Assembly (NCBI GenBank): GCA_042663485.1
Contig: JBHTAF010000001.1
DNA: 64,000 nucleotides
Reading direction: 5' to 3' (one strand)
DNA from: Natronosalvus sp042663485
GTDB taxonomy: Archaea > Halobacteriota > Halobacteria > Halobacteriales > Natrialbaceae
Shown: positions 43,298-52,502 of the stretch, one piece after another
Layout: the number at the start of each line of letters is the position of its first letter
Position numbering within the stretch: position 1 is the stretch's first letter
Made by a program: the position numbers and the translations under genes
The notes under the pieces: model-generated
The model's input: only the letters and a program-made list of their open reading frames with translations
Database searches by the model: none
What the model was told of the DNA's origin: nothing

Positions 43298-44317
43298 TCA
43301 GTATGACTCTTTGTCGTTCGTTCCGGCCCGTGGATCGATCAGCCCGTACGTCAGGTCGGCAATCATGATTCCGGTGATGGTGATCGTCGAGAAGAATATG
43401 AGCAGCCCCATCAAGAGCGGATAATCCCGCTGAGAGAGCGCTTCGTAGGTGTACCATCCGATTCCGGGATACGTATAGATCTGTTCCATGATGATCGAAC
43501 TGCTGAAGATCGCTGCGATGCCTATCATGAAACTCGTGTACAGGGGGAGTATTGCATTTCTGCCGACGTAGCGGATCGCGATTCGATTGTCACTCAGGCC
43601 ACGGAGCCGGGCTACTCGGAGGTAGTTCTCCCCCATGACGCGGATACAGTTCCCCCGCATTGCCAGTGCTGACCCGCCGAATCCGACGATGATACTCGAG
43701 GCGATGGGGAGTGCAGAGTGATGCAACACGCTCAGCATGAAGGGGATGTTGAACCCCTCCGTCGTGGAGGGATCGTATCGACCTCTGGTCGGGAACCAGC
43801 CGAACTTGAAGCCGAGAAACGAGAGCATCAGGATCGCCCCAACGTAGTACGGAACCGAGTTGAGGAACGTCGCACCGATCGACGCGACGTTGTCAAACCG
43901 GGACCCCTCCTTGTAGGCCATGAGCGCACCCAGGACGATGTTCGCGCTAAATCCGATCAAGAGCCCGTAGATACTCACGAATATCGACCACGGCATCGCT
44001 CGGAAGAGAATATCGAAAACTGGCTCGCCACGCCAGAGGGATTCGCCGAAATCCTGGTAGACGACGATATTGACCATGTACTCGGCGTAGGCTTCGAGAA
44101 TCGGCTGCTCCGGGTCGATGTTCGTTCGCAATTCGATCATCCGGTTGATCTGTTCGATGTTCACGTCCTGTCCCTGTTGAAGGGAGGTCTGTATCATTTC
44201 GTCTCGCATAACCTCGATTGGCCCGCCCGGCATAAGACGATAGAGAACAAAGGTTATCGTTATGACGGAGAATAACGTAATAATTGCTTGCCCTACTCTC
44301 CTGGCATAGTAGTTCAT
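43298..44317 (-). CDS. Oligopeptide/oligosaccharide ABC transporter permease, DppB/OppB type
   Basis: A 339-residue permease of the same transporter. It has the typical start MNYYARRVGQAIITLFSVITITFVLYRLMPGGP (first helix then RLMPGGP), a large extracytoplasmic loop (about 35-95), and the EAA-type loop RGNCIRVMGENYLRVARLRGLSDNRIAIRYVGRNAILP. Its own TATA box (TTTAATAT, near 44342-44349 on the minus strand) is at leaderless distance, so the permease pair is probably transcribed separately from the ATPase and binding-protein genes, which lie beyond the small plus-strand gene at 44467. Confidence 0.93.
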   Translation of the reverse strand: MNYYARRVGQAIITLFSVITITFVLYRLMPGGPIEVMRDEMIQTSLQQGQDVNIEQINRMIELRTNIDPEQPILEAYAEYMVNIVVYQDFGESLWRGEPVFDILFRAMPWSIFVSIYGLLIGFSANIVLGALMAYKEGSRFDNVASIGATFLNSVPYYVGAILMLSFLGFKFGWFPTRGRYDPSTTEGFNIPFMLSVLHHSALPIASSIIVGFGGSALAMRGNCIRVMGENYLRVARLRGLSDNRIAIRYVGRNAILPLYTSFMIGIAAIFSSSIIMEQIYTYPGIGWYTYEALSQRDYPLLMGLLIFFSTITITGIMIADLTYGLIDPRAGTNDKESY

Positions 44318-44466
44318 ACTGGCTCATTTCGCTAGTCGATATTAAACTTTGCGTCAGGTGTTATCATGCCAAGGAGACGCCCTCGACGGGGGATATTGCT
44401 TTCAACCACATTGACTTCACCGACACCCGAACAGTTATATGGGAATCGACGGTGACACTCTACGTA

Positions 44467-44700
44467 ATGGGGCGATCGTTCACCGCGGAACTGGGCAAGC
44501 AAGTCTGTACGTACAAACTCTACCTGATCTTCGGCGTCTCACTGGCCCTGGTCCTGATCGCATTCTCGCTGGTTTCGCTCACCGTCGTCGAACCAGCCAG
44601 CGCGACGTACGTCATCGTCGTCCTGAACCTCGCAACGCTCGCTGTCCTCACTGTCGTCATGTCAATCGCGATCGTCATCTGTACGAGACGCGACTACTAG
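44467..44700 (+). CDS. Small two-helix membrane protein on opposite strand inside the transporter cluster
   Basis: A 77-residue protein with hydrophobic segments LYLIFGVSLALVLIAFSLVSLTVV and YVIVVLNLATLAVLTVVMSIAIVIC, a short N-terminus and a basic C-terminal CTRRDY. The ATG at 44467 lies about 30 bases after a GTTATATG box. No family is recognised. It sits between the permease genes and the ATPase genes of the Opp-type cluster but reads the other way, so it interrupts what is usually one operon. Confidence 0.6.
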   Translation: MGRSFTAELGKQVCTYKLYLIFGVSLALVLIAFSLVSLTVVEPASATYVIVVLNLATLAVLTVVMSIAIVICTRRDY

Positions 44701-44971
44701 TGCACCGTCGAGCGTCGATCGATGAACTGAACCAATACCTCGGGTCCGATTCGATTCTTCGCTGTACGCTCTGAACGCCCTCAGTGCTATTCCAAACCTG
44801 AACTGAGAGGTAACACCGATGGCGTCCACCTGTTTTCACTCATCAGTCGACGCTCGGGAGCGTACGAGTCCCCTTCTCGTCGACTGTTTCCGGAATCGAG
44901 TATTGTCAGTTACCCCATCGAAGAAGACGAGAGCGAGCAATGGGCGTCTACGGCCAGTTCGTCGTCGCGAT

Positions 44972-46054
44972 TCACTCCGGAAGCGGTTCGCTGTTCCAGT
45001 ACTCGTGGTCCCGCTCAGACCGGAAGCACGCGACGTCCGAACGGCCGCTTTCGTCGGCTGGCGTCAACTGTGGAACCTTGGTCGTACACACCTCTCGAGC
45101 CTTCGGACACCGGGTGTGGAACCGGCACCCGCTCGGCGGGTGCTTCGGGTCCGGGATGTCGATTTTTCGCATCGGAAGTTCCTTCGCCCCTTCTTTCGCC
45201 GCGTCCGGATCCATGACCGGCGTCGCCCACCGAAGAATCTTCGTGTAGGGGTGTTTCGGATTCCGGATGATCTCCTCGGCGTCACCGATCTCGACCAGGT
45301 TTCCGAGGTACATAATCCCGATACGGCCGCCGACCTTCTCCGCGAAGTAGTACGCGTTTGCGAGGTCGTGGGAAATGAAGAGGTAGGACGTGTTGACCTC
45401 TCGTTGCAGGTCGTGCATGAGGTCCATCATCTCTATCCGCAACGAGACGTCGAGGGCACTGACGGCCTCGTCGGCCAGAATTACGTCCGGGTTCATCAGG
45501 AGTGCACGGCCCAGGGCAACCCGTTGTTGTTCACCACCGCTTAGCTGGTGTGGATACCGCGACGCGTACGACGACGCCGGTTTCATCCCGACGTAATCGA
45601 GCAGTTTGTAGATCCGCTCCTCTCGATCGTCGACGCTCAAGTTTGGATACCACTTCTTCAGCGGCACCGACAGACTGCTGAGGATGGTTCGGTTGGGGTT
45701 CAGTGAACTCCCCGGATCCTGATGGATGATCTGGAGCGACCGACGGATGTCCGCGAACGGGATGTCTACGTCACCACTTCCGTCCTTGGCGTCCCAGATG
45801 TCCTGTCCGCGGTACCGTACCGAACCGTCAGAGGGTCGCTGCAGGCCGACGGCCGTCTTCCCCAGCGTGGTCTTTCCGCACCCGCTCTCGCCGACGAGAA
45901 CGATCACCTCGTTCTCGTGGATGTCGAGGGAAACCCCATCGACCGCCCTGACGACCTCCGCCTCCTTCCGTCGAAGGGTCTGCATCAGCGACGTACTCGA
46001 GAACTCGACACCGACGTCGTCCAGCGTGACGACCGGTTCGGAACTACGGCTCAT
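44972..46054 (-). CDS. Oligopeptide/oligosaccharide ABC transporter ATPase, OppF/DppF type
   Basis: A 360-residue ATPase. Walker A is GESGCGKTT near 54-62, the Q-loop is IIHQDPGSSLNPNRTI, the signature is LSGGEQQR near 170, and Walker B is VILADEAVSALD. The C-terminal oligopeptide extension contains HPPSGCRFHTRCPKAREVC, the cysteine-rich motif that binds an iron-sulfur cluster in several peptide-transporter ATPases. It overlaps the end of the OppD gene by 11 bases, indicating coupling. Cytoplasmic partner of the permeases at 42239 and 43298. Confidence 0.94.
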   Translation of the reverse strand: MSRSSEPVVTLDDVGVEFSSTSLMQTLRRKEAEVVRAVDGVSLDIHENEVIVLVGESGCGKTTLGKTAVGLQRPSDGSVRYRGQDIWDAKDGSGDVDIPFADIRRSLQIIHQDPGSSLNPNRTILSSLSVPLKKWYPNLSVDDREERIYKLLDYVGMKPASSYASRYPHQLSGGEQQRVALGRALLMNPDVILADEAVSALDVSLRIEMMDLMHDLQREVNTSYLFISHDLANAYYFAEKVGGRIGIMYLGNLVEIGDAEEIIRNPKHPYTKILRWATPVMDPDAAKEGAKELPMRKIDIPDPKHPPSGCRFHTRCPKAREVCTTKVPQLTPADESGRSDVACFRSERDHEYWNSEPLPE

Positions 46055-47123
46055 CGAACGTCACCTCCTGCTCCTGGTCGCTCAGTGTATAGGTGATCTG
46101 CTCTCGAGCGTTCTCCCAGTGGTGACAGGCGACCTCGTGGTCGCCGCTCACCGGTTCGAGTTCCGGATCGACCGCCACACACTGCTCGTCTGCGAGCGGA
46201 CAGCGAATGTGGTAGGAACACCCCTTCGGCACGTTGACCGGGTCGGGACTGTCACCCTCGATCGGCTGCATATCTTCCAGGGCTGACGACAGATTCGGAA
46301 CGGCCTTCAACAGTGCTCGAGTGTAGGGATGGGCGGCGTCTTTCAGGATGTCGTAACACGGACCTACTTCCACGAACTGGAACGCGTACATCACGGCGAG
46401 GCGATCGGCCAGATCCGCCACGAGCGGCAAATCGTGCGTGATGAAGATCATCGTGATCTCGTACTCGTCGTGGATTTTCGCCAGCAGGTTCGTGATCGAA
46501 CGCTGCATGAGTAAGTCGAGTGCCGCAGTCGGTTCGTCCATCACGAGGACGCTCGGCTCGAGCAACAGACTGAGCGCGATTAATGCCCGCTGTTGCATAC
46601 CGCCGCTGAGTTCGTGGGGGTACGAGTCGAGAACGCGATCGGGATCGAGATACAGGTCCGCGAGCAGCTCCCGGCCGTAGGCCATTCCCTCCTCGACGTC
46701 GCGGTTGTGGGCCCGAAGTGTCTCCTTGAAGTGGCCGCCGATCGACATCGTCGGGTTGAACGAGTCCATTGCCCCCTGAAACACCATCGAGACCTCCTCC
46801 CACCGGAACTTTCGGAGTTCCTCTTCGTCGAGATCACGGACGTCGAACGGATCGCCGTCTGGAGGGTGGTAGATTACCTCGCCGGTCAACCGACCCGGGG
46901 TGACGACTGCATCCAGGAGCGCCGACGCGAACATGGATTTGCCGCTACCACTCTCGCCCACAATTCCCAGGATTTCGTTCCGGTGGATATCCATCGTCAC
47001 GTCGTCCATCACTTTCGACGTCCCTCGCTCCATGTCGAACGTAACGGACGCGTTGCGGACTTCGATCAGCGTCTCCCTCCCCCAGGAGTTTGGCGAGGTC
47101 GTCACTCCGTCACGGACGGTCAC
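46044..47123 (-). CDS. Oligopeptide/oligosaccharide ABC transporter ATPase, OppD/DppD type
   Basis: A 359-residue ATPase. Walker A is GESGSGKSM near 55-63, the Q-loop region is VSMVFQGAMDSFNPTMSIGGHF, the signature is LSGGMQQR near 173, and Walker B is VLVMDEPTAALD. The C-terminal KGCSYHIRCPLADEQC is the Cys-containing extension typical of OppD/OppF. Second gene of the cluster after the binding protein (241-base gap). Together with OppF it forms a heterodimeric motor. Confidence 0.94.
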   Translation of the reverse strand: MTVRDGVTTSPNSWGRETLIEVRNASVTFDMERGTSKVMDDVTMDIHRNEILGIVGESGSGKSMFASALLDAVVTPGRLTGEVIYHPPDGDPFDVRDLDEEELRKFRWEEVSMVFQGAMDSFNPTMSIGGHFKETLRAHNRDVEEGMAYGRELLADLYLDPDRVLDSYPHELSGGMQQRALIALSLLLEPSVLVMDEPTAALDLLMQRSITNLLAKIHDEYEITMIFITHDLPLVADLADRLAVMYAFQFVEVGPCYDILKDAAHPYTRALLKAVPNLSSALEDMQPIEGDSPDPVNVPKGCSYHIRCPLADEQCVAVDPELEPVSGDHEVACHHWENAREQITYTLSDQEQEVTFDEP

Positions 47124-47364
47124 AGAGAGTCACCTGTACGGGAGCAGTCGACGTTACAGTGACGGTCGATTCGCCACGTACCGAGAACTCGATCATCAGC
47201 CGTTCCATACCCAAAGGGAGGGGGGTTTTCTCACATAAGCTTTTAGGAACCTGTTTGTCGACGTATAGCTTCTCGTGGGACAGAAGCTGTGAGAGAAGAG
47301 GGAGAAAGGGAAAGAATGAAAGATGACGGTGCTCGTTCCGCTCACCGAACAGCTGTACGGGTCG

Positions 47365-49308
47365 TTATGGGTACCCGACGGTGCCGTTCTTGATGAGGGG
47401 GTACAGCGCGTTGTTGGTCTCGAGACGCCACTTCTCGTCGACCGACCAGTCGAAGTCACGCGTGTTGGCCCAGCGACCGGACTCACGGTAGAGCAGGTCG
47501 ATTTCCGGCATGTGGAAGTTCCACATCCAGCACAGCTTTTTGATCTGTTCGTTGGTCCACTCGACGTCGTCCGTAACCATGATCTCGTTGACTGTTTCGA
47601 CCAGATTGATCTCCTCGGTGTCGCCGGAGAGGTCGAGTTGACCGATCTCGGTTGGGATCTCCCAGACAAGCGGTTTCCCGTTGTACGGCGAGTGCGTGCG
47701 GCCGTCGTCGAGCCACTGCTGGATCGTATCGTTCGCAGCGCTGGTTCCACCGGTTGCGATCTGCGACACGAGGCGAAGCCCGAACGAGTGATTGTACCGG
47801 AAGAACCCGACCGGGTGCTGGTAGTCCGCTGCGTAGTGGCTGTACGGCGTGAGCCCCCAGTCCATGGTTTCGTTGAACCGCTCGGTCACCTGGTTCTGCT
47901 CCTGGCCCTCGAACACGACGGGGAAGCCGTACTCCTCGAGCTGGGCGTGGACGGTCTGTCCTGGGACGTTGAAGAAGTAATCCGTCCCGATGGGCATCAG
48001 GATCGGGTCGAGTTCTTCGCCGTCCGGATTGTAAACCGTCCCGTCTTCGCGCGAGTAGCCACCGGCCTCGAGGAACTGGTCTGCGAGTTCGTGGTCGGAA
48101 TCCTGGGGTGCGTAGTCGATGAAATTGTCCAGGTCGTCTTCGAGATACGTATTGTTCCACTCCTGTTCGATTCCCGTGTGGACGTCGATCGGGAGCCCGG
48201 TCTCGAAGTTCGTGACGACGTCCTGCGTGTTGATGACCGCCGTCATCGCGCGACGAACGGCACGGTCCTGGAGTGCCTCGGTGTGGTTCCAGTTGATCGT
48301 CATCGAGTACATGAACTTCGAGGCGTACTTCGCGAGGTCCTGATAGTGGTCGGGGAGTACCTCCCGGTACTTCTGTTCCATCGCGACGGAAGCGAAGTCC
48401 ACCTGCTCGTTCGATATCATCTCGTCCTGGGCGGCACCCTCGGCGACGAGTTCCTCGTACCGCTCGATCTGGACGTCTTCGGACCATCGGTGGTGGTCGA
48501 CAGGTTCGAGCGTGACGCCCTGTGTGGACCAGTCGACGAGTTCGAACGACCCCGTGCCGAGCCCCTCGTTCATGTACTGGTCGATGTCGATTTTCTTTTC
48601 GAGAACCTCGGTTGCGGCCGCATCTCGTTCCTCGTCCGTGGACGCGTCCTGCAGCGCCTCGAGGTGGGGTTGCCACGTCTCCGCATTGAGGGAGTCAAGG
48701 TTACCGCTCACGCCACCCAGGTCGGTCGTCTCGATGAGCGCGGGATTCTTGGGCTCCTTGTAGGTGTACTCGATCGTCAGGTCGTCGACCAGTTCGATGT
48801 TCTCGTACTGGCTTCCGTCGGGTGACATCAGCCTGTTCACTTCTTCCCAGGTGTACAGGTCCTCTGCAGTGTACTGGTCGCCGTTCCAGAAGACGAGGTC
48901 GTCGCGAAGCGTCTTCGTCAGTACCAGACTATCGAGGTCCCAGTTCCAGGACTCGAGTGCGGGCGTCTCGACGTTCCCGTTGTTGTAGACGATCGTTTGC
49001 CGGTCATTGGTGAAATCGACCAGTCGGGAGGGGAACTGTTCACCGAGAGGGTTGAAGTTGTACTCGTCGGGAAGCGTACTACCGGCAATTCGGGTCAGCG
49101 TCCGGTTCTCACCGTTGCCCCCATTTCCTCCGTTACCTCCGTTGCCGCCGTTGCCGCCGTTGCCTCCATTGCCACCATTTCCACCGTTTCCGCTCGTACA
49201 ACCGGCGAGACCGGCCGTCGCACCCGCCGTCAGGGCGAGGACGTACCGCCGACTGGTCAGATTCCTGCTGCTACGCTTGCCCATTGTAGGTTTGTCACCA
49301 TCTGGCAT
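47365..49308 (-). CDS. Family 5 substrate-binding lipoprotein (peptide/oligosaccharide ABC)
   Basis: A 647-residue extracellular binding protein of the SBP_bac_5 family. The Tat signal has Arg20-Arg21 (SRRYVLAL) and the lipobox GLAGC with Cys37. A tract of about ten Gly-Gly-Asn units follows as a flexible tether. The mature protein has family blocks such as TLRDDLVFWNGDQYTAEDLYTWEEV and FEYSFK-like TIEYTYKEPKNPALIETTDLGG. The ATG at 49308 is chosen because a GATAAA-type TATA box at 49333-49338 (minus strand) places the transcript start there. First gene of the transporter cluster. Its ligand may be an oligosaccharide, given the neighbours. Confidence 0.92.
   Translation of the reverse strand: MPDGDKPTMGKRSSRNLTSRRYVLALTAGATAGLAGCTSGNGGNGGNGGNGGNGGNGGNGGNGGNGENRTLTRIAGSTLPDEYNFNPLGEQFPSRLVDFTNDRQTIVYNNGNVETPALESWNWDLDSLVLTKTLRDDLVFWNGDQYTAEDLYTWEEVNRLMSPDGSQYENIELVDDLTIEYTYKEPKNPALIETTDLGGVSGNLDSLNAETWQPHLEALQDASTDEERDAAATEVLEKKIDIDQYMNEGLGTGSFELVDWSTQGVTLEPVDHHRWSEDVQIERYEELVAEGAAQDEMISNEQVDFASVAMEQKYREVLPDHYQDLAKYASKFMYSMTINWNHTEALQDRAVRRAMTAVINTQDVVTNFETGLPIDVHTGIEQEWNNTYLEDDLDNFIDYAPQDSDHELADQFLEAGGYSREDGTVYNPDGEELDPILMPIGTDYFFNVPGQTVHAQLEEYGFPVVFEGQEQNQVTERFNETMDWGLTPYSHYAADYQHPVGFFRYNHSFGLRLVSQIATGGTSAANDTIQQWLDDGRTHSPYNGKPLVWEIPTEIGQLDLSGDTEEINLVETVNEIMVTDDVEWTNEQIKKLCWMWNFHMPEIDLLYRESGRWANTRDFDWSVDEKWRLETNNALYPLIKNGTVGYP
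49103..49195 (-). repeat. Gly-Gly-Asn codon repeat within the binding lipoprotein
   Basis: A run of nine-base near-repeats encoding Gly-Gly-Asn about ten times, directly after the lipidated cysteine region. Such tethers are common in haloarchaeal lipoproteins, and their length is prone to slippage. Confidence 0.75.
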
Positions 49309-49332
49309 AGGAACCACACTCTCCCCAGACGC

Positions 49333-49338
49333 GATAAA
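49333..49338 (-). promoter_or_regulatory. TATA box of the Opp-type cluster
   Basis: On the minus strand TTTATC lies about 27 bases before the ATG at 49308, consistent with a leaderless transcript. Confidence 0.5.
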
Positions 49339-49831
49339 TCTTTCCCCGCGGAGTAAGCGTATCTCCACGGAAATTTTTCGAGTTCTAGAATTTACTGGCC
49401 GTTTCTCTTTACTTATCTCGATAGTGATGGAACTATCTTTTACACGTTCTAATCGCCAGGCGCGGCGAATCTAGACGACTAGTATAGCCGAATGCTGATC
49501 GGCCAAGGCCCGATCACAGAAGAACGCGGGATGGCGAACAGGTGCGGTCAGAGAGGCATCCTGGTTCAACACGCTGTTTGCGGTCGACGATGGATACGCT
49601 CGACTCGAGTTGATCCGGCCTCGACGTACAACTGCGTTCGCTCGAGACCAACACTCCTCGATTAAAGGGTTGAAAAAGCCGAACGATACAGACCACTCAA
49701 TCGGTCGGACTCGAGAATAGAGGTCGGAACGGCAGCATCAGGTCTCGAGGGAACTGCTATCCGACAACGACGGGACGCTCCGAAGACGAATTGGCGAAGA
49801 CTATAACTCGTGCCGGACGAGCAACGTGAGT
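49339..49831. other. Divergent intergenic region
   Basis: The spacer between the Opp-type cluster (minus) and the esterase fusion gene (plus). No gene is supported. An ACTATAACT box near 49798-49806 is at leaderless distance from the esterase gene. Confidence 0.5.
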
Positions 49832-52381
49832 ATGGATAGCGAACAGCACGACGAGCAACGAGCGGAGAAAAATGGCTCACGGTGGCCTATTGGACGTCGA
49901 GGGTTCGTGGTCGGTGCCGCGGCCGGGGTACTCGGACTCGGGGCGACGAAACTCGCACTCGAGTCCCAACGGGACGGGCCGACCGGCGACCCCGACGAAA
50001 CGACTGCCGACTGGTACGGAGAAGCTGAGAGCGAGGGCGGGCGGAAACGCCGTCGAGAATACCTGGAGAAGCTGATTCCGCTCCTTCACCTCGACGCCGA
50101 CGACGATCCCATCTCCGATCCACGACTCTCGAGGGAACACCCTAACTGGCGGGCGTGGCTCGACGATACCGGGGAACTGCCGCCGGACTTCGAACGGCTT
50201 CCCGCGACGGCTGGTCTTCCCGACCCGCTTCGTCGGGGTGAAGGCGGAGACGCTGACCGGATCGACACCATCGACGGCTGGGAACGCCAGCGCGAGCGCA
50301 TCGGCGACGCGATCCAACACTGGTTGTACGGGAGTATGCCTCCTGTCCCGGACGACCTGCAGGTGACCGAGCTTCGCACGCTGACCGTGGCCGACGGGAC
50401 CGCGACCCAGCGGGGCGTCCGTCTCGAGTTCGGTCCCGACTACGAGGCGACGATGACCGTTCAGGTCATGATACCGGAGGAGAGGGAGGGGCCGTTCCCG
50501 GTGTTCATGACGCAGTGGAACCACCGCGAGTGGGCATACCGTGCGCTCGAACGCGGCTACATCGGCGTCGTCTACGCCGGCGCCGACGCGAGGGACGACA
50601 CTGGTGATTACGGGGAGCACTATCCAGACCACGACTTTCAGATCCTAGCGCGTCGGGCGTGGGGAGCCCAGCGAGTCGTCGATTATCTCCTCACGCTCGA
50701 GGAGGTCGACGACGATCGAATCGGGCTCACGGGCTTCTCTCGAAACGGAAAACAGGCGCTCATCACGGCCGCGTTCGACGACCGGATCAGCGCGGTCGCG
50801 CCCGCCGGTTCCGGAACTGGCGGCGCCCTGCCAGCCCGGTTCGATCGAGATAACTTCTTTTCGGGGCACATGGGCTACCACGCCCGCGTCCGACGAAGCT
50901 GGTTCCATCCGCGCTGGCGATTCTTCGTCGGGCGAGAAAATCGTCTCCCAGTCGACGCGAACTCGCTCGTGTCGATGGTCGCCCCGCGAGCGTGTATGAT
51001 CGACGTCTCGATGAAGGACCTCAACTCCAACGCGTGGGCCATAGAACGGGTGTACAAATCCGCACTCCCCGTCTACGAACTCTACGACGCCGAAGACGCG
51101 CTCGCGGTCCACTACCGCCAGACCGGTCACGAAATGCCACTCGACGACGTCGAAGCGATCGTCGACTTCTTCGACTACGCGTTCGGTCGAGAGGAAGACG
51201 GCTACACCGTCGACGAGTACGTGAATCCATCGCGGTTCAATCACGAGTTCTCGTTCGACGAGTGGTCGAAGACGTCCGCCGCGGAAATCGATCTCGAAGC
51301 GTTCCCCGAGAGGGGTATCGACGATTTGCTCGTCGACGAGAACGGAACGACGATAACGACGACGGCGGACTGGGAGGCGAAGAAGCCTGCCCTTCGCGAG
51401 ACGATCAGGTGGAGTTTCGGCGACCGGACGTCCGCAGACGGAGCGGTCGTCGGTCGACCCGACGAGACGGACACCATCGGCAAAGTGGAACAGTCACCAT
51501 CCGACGTCGACGGTCCGCACGTCCAGAGCGACCTCTTCTATCCGCGGAGTCAGGCGGAAGAAGATGACGGCGCGAGTGAGACGGGAGACGCCACGACTGC
51601 CGGGGAGGAACTGCCCGCGATCGTCTGGCTCCACCCCTACTCCTACGGTGGCGGGTACGGGACGGGCGGAGGGTTCCGAGAACCACTCGAGTTCGCGACC
51701 GACCGCGGCTTCGCGTTCGCCTCGTTCGATCAGATCGGATTTGGGACGCGAACGATCGACGGCCAGGACTTCTACGATCGATACCCGAATTGGTCGACGA
51801 TGGGAAAGATGGTGGCGGATACGCAGGTCGTCGTCGACCGATTGATCCAGCACGACTCGATCGACTCGGATCGGATCTACCTCGTCGGCTACTCGCTCGG
51901 TGCGACCGCCGGGTTGTACACGGCCGCTCTCGACGAACGGATTCGAGGCGTCGCCTCGGTCTGCGGATTCTCCCCGTTCCGCCTGAGCGACCCGGAGAAA
52001 GAGCGGGCCAACGCGGTGATCGGTCGCCACTCCCACATCCACGGCCACCACCCGCGACTCGGGCTGTTCCGAGACGAACCCGAACGAATGCCGTTTGACT
52101 TTCACGAGGTCCTGGGTCTCGTCGCTCCTCGACCACTGCTGGTGTGGGCACCGGAACTCGACTGGGATCACCCTCAAGAGGACGTCGTCCAGTGCGTGGA
52201 GGAAGCGCGAGCCGTGTACGACCTGTACGGGGCCGCCGACGCACTCGAGCTACGTACGCCCTACGACATCAACAGCTTCGATTATCACGAGGCCCGGCTC
52301 CGCGCGGCCGGCCACAGCGATCCGCCGCCACGGGCCCGTCGAGAGGCGGTCTTCGACTGGGTCGCCGAGGACCTTCCGTAG
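49832..52381 (+). CDS. Exported fusion of CE15 glucuronoyl-esterase-like domain and second alpha/beta hydrolase
   Basis: An 849-residue protein. A Tat signal surrounds Arg22-Arg23 (GRRGFVVGAAAGVLGLGATKLA) with no lipobox. Residues about 60-455 form an alpha/beta hydrolase whose nucleophile elbow GFSRNGK (Ser303) is close to the GCSRxGKxA signature of CE15 glucuronoyl methylesterases, with His433 in TGHEMPLDD as candidate base. Residues about 560-849 form a second alpha/beta hydrolase with elbow GYSLGATAG (Ser688), like acetyl-xylan or cephalosporin-C-type esterases. An acidic linker joins them. Together they could remove glucuronoyl esters and acyl groups from xylan. A TATA box lies about 28 bases upstream. 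A GTG at 49826 is an alternative start. Confidence 0.85.
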   Translation: MDSEQHDEQRAEKNGSRWPIGRRGFVVGAAAGVLGLGATKLALESQRDGPTGDPDETTADWYGEAESEGGRKRRREYLEKLIPLLHLDADDDPISDPRLSREHPNWRAWLDDTGELPPDFERLPATAGLPDPLRRGEGGDADRIDTIDGWERQRERIGDAIQHWLYGSMPPVPDDLQVTELRTLTVADGTATQRGVRLEFGPDYEATMTVQVMIPEEREGPFPVFMTQWNHREWAYRALERGYIGVVYAGADARDDTGDYGEHYPDHDFQILARRAWGAQRVVDYLLTLEEVDDDRIGLTGFSRNGKQALITAAFDDRISAVAPAGSGTGGALPARFDRDNFFSGHMGYHARVRRSWFHPRWRFFVGRENRLPVDANSLVSMVAPRACMIDVSMKDLNSNAWAIERVYKSALPVYELYDAEDALAVHYRQTGHEMPLDDVEAIVDFFDYAFGREEDGYTVDEYVNPSRFNHEFSFDEWSKTSAAEIDLEAFPERGIDDLLVDENGTTITTTADWEAKKPALRETIRWSFGDRTSADGAVVGRPDETDTIGKVEQSPSDVDGPHVQSDLFYPRSQAEEDDGASETGDATTAGEELPAIVWLHPYSYGGGYGTGGGFREPLEFATDRGFAFASFDQIGFGTRTIDGQDFYDRYPNWSTMGKMVADTQVVVDRLIQHDSIDSDRIYLVGYSLGATAGLYTAALDERIRGVASVCGFSPFRLSDPEKERANAVIGRHSHIHGHHPRLGLFRDEPERMPFDFHEVLGLVAPRPLLVWAPELDWDHPQEDVVQCVEEARAVYDLYGAADALELRTPYDINSFDYHEARLRAAGHSDPPPRARREAVFDWVAEDLP

Positions 52382-52502
52382 GCCCGAGGAGCGATGACCT
52401 GAGGAGTGAAACTCGGCTGTCGAGGACCCACAGCCAGTGACCTCCTCGAGGTCAACGCCACCAACACGCTTTTGCCCCCTCCGAGACCTTCTTCACCGGA
52501 CT

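Noticed and set aside
47323..48825. 500-codon plus-strand frame opposite the binding-protein gene
   Set aside because: An antisense shadow of the high-GC binding-protein gene, whose signal, lipobox and family blocks are clear.
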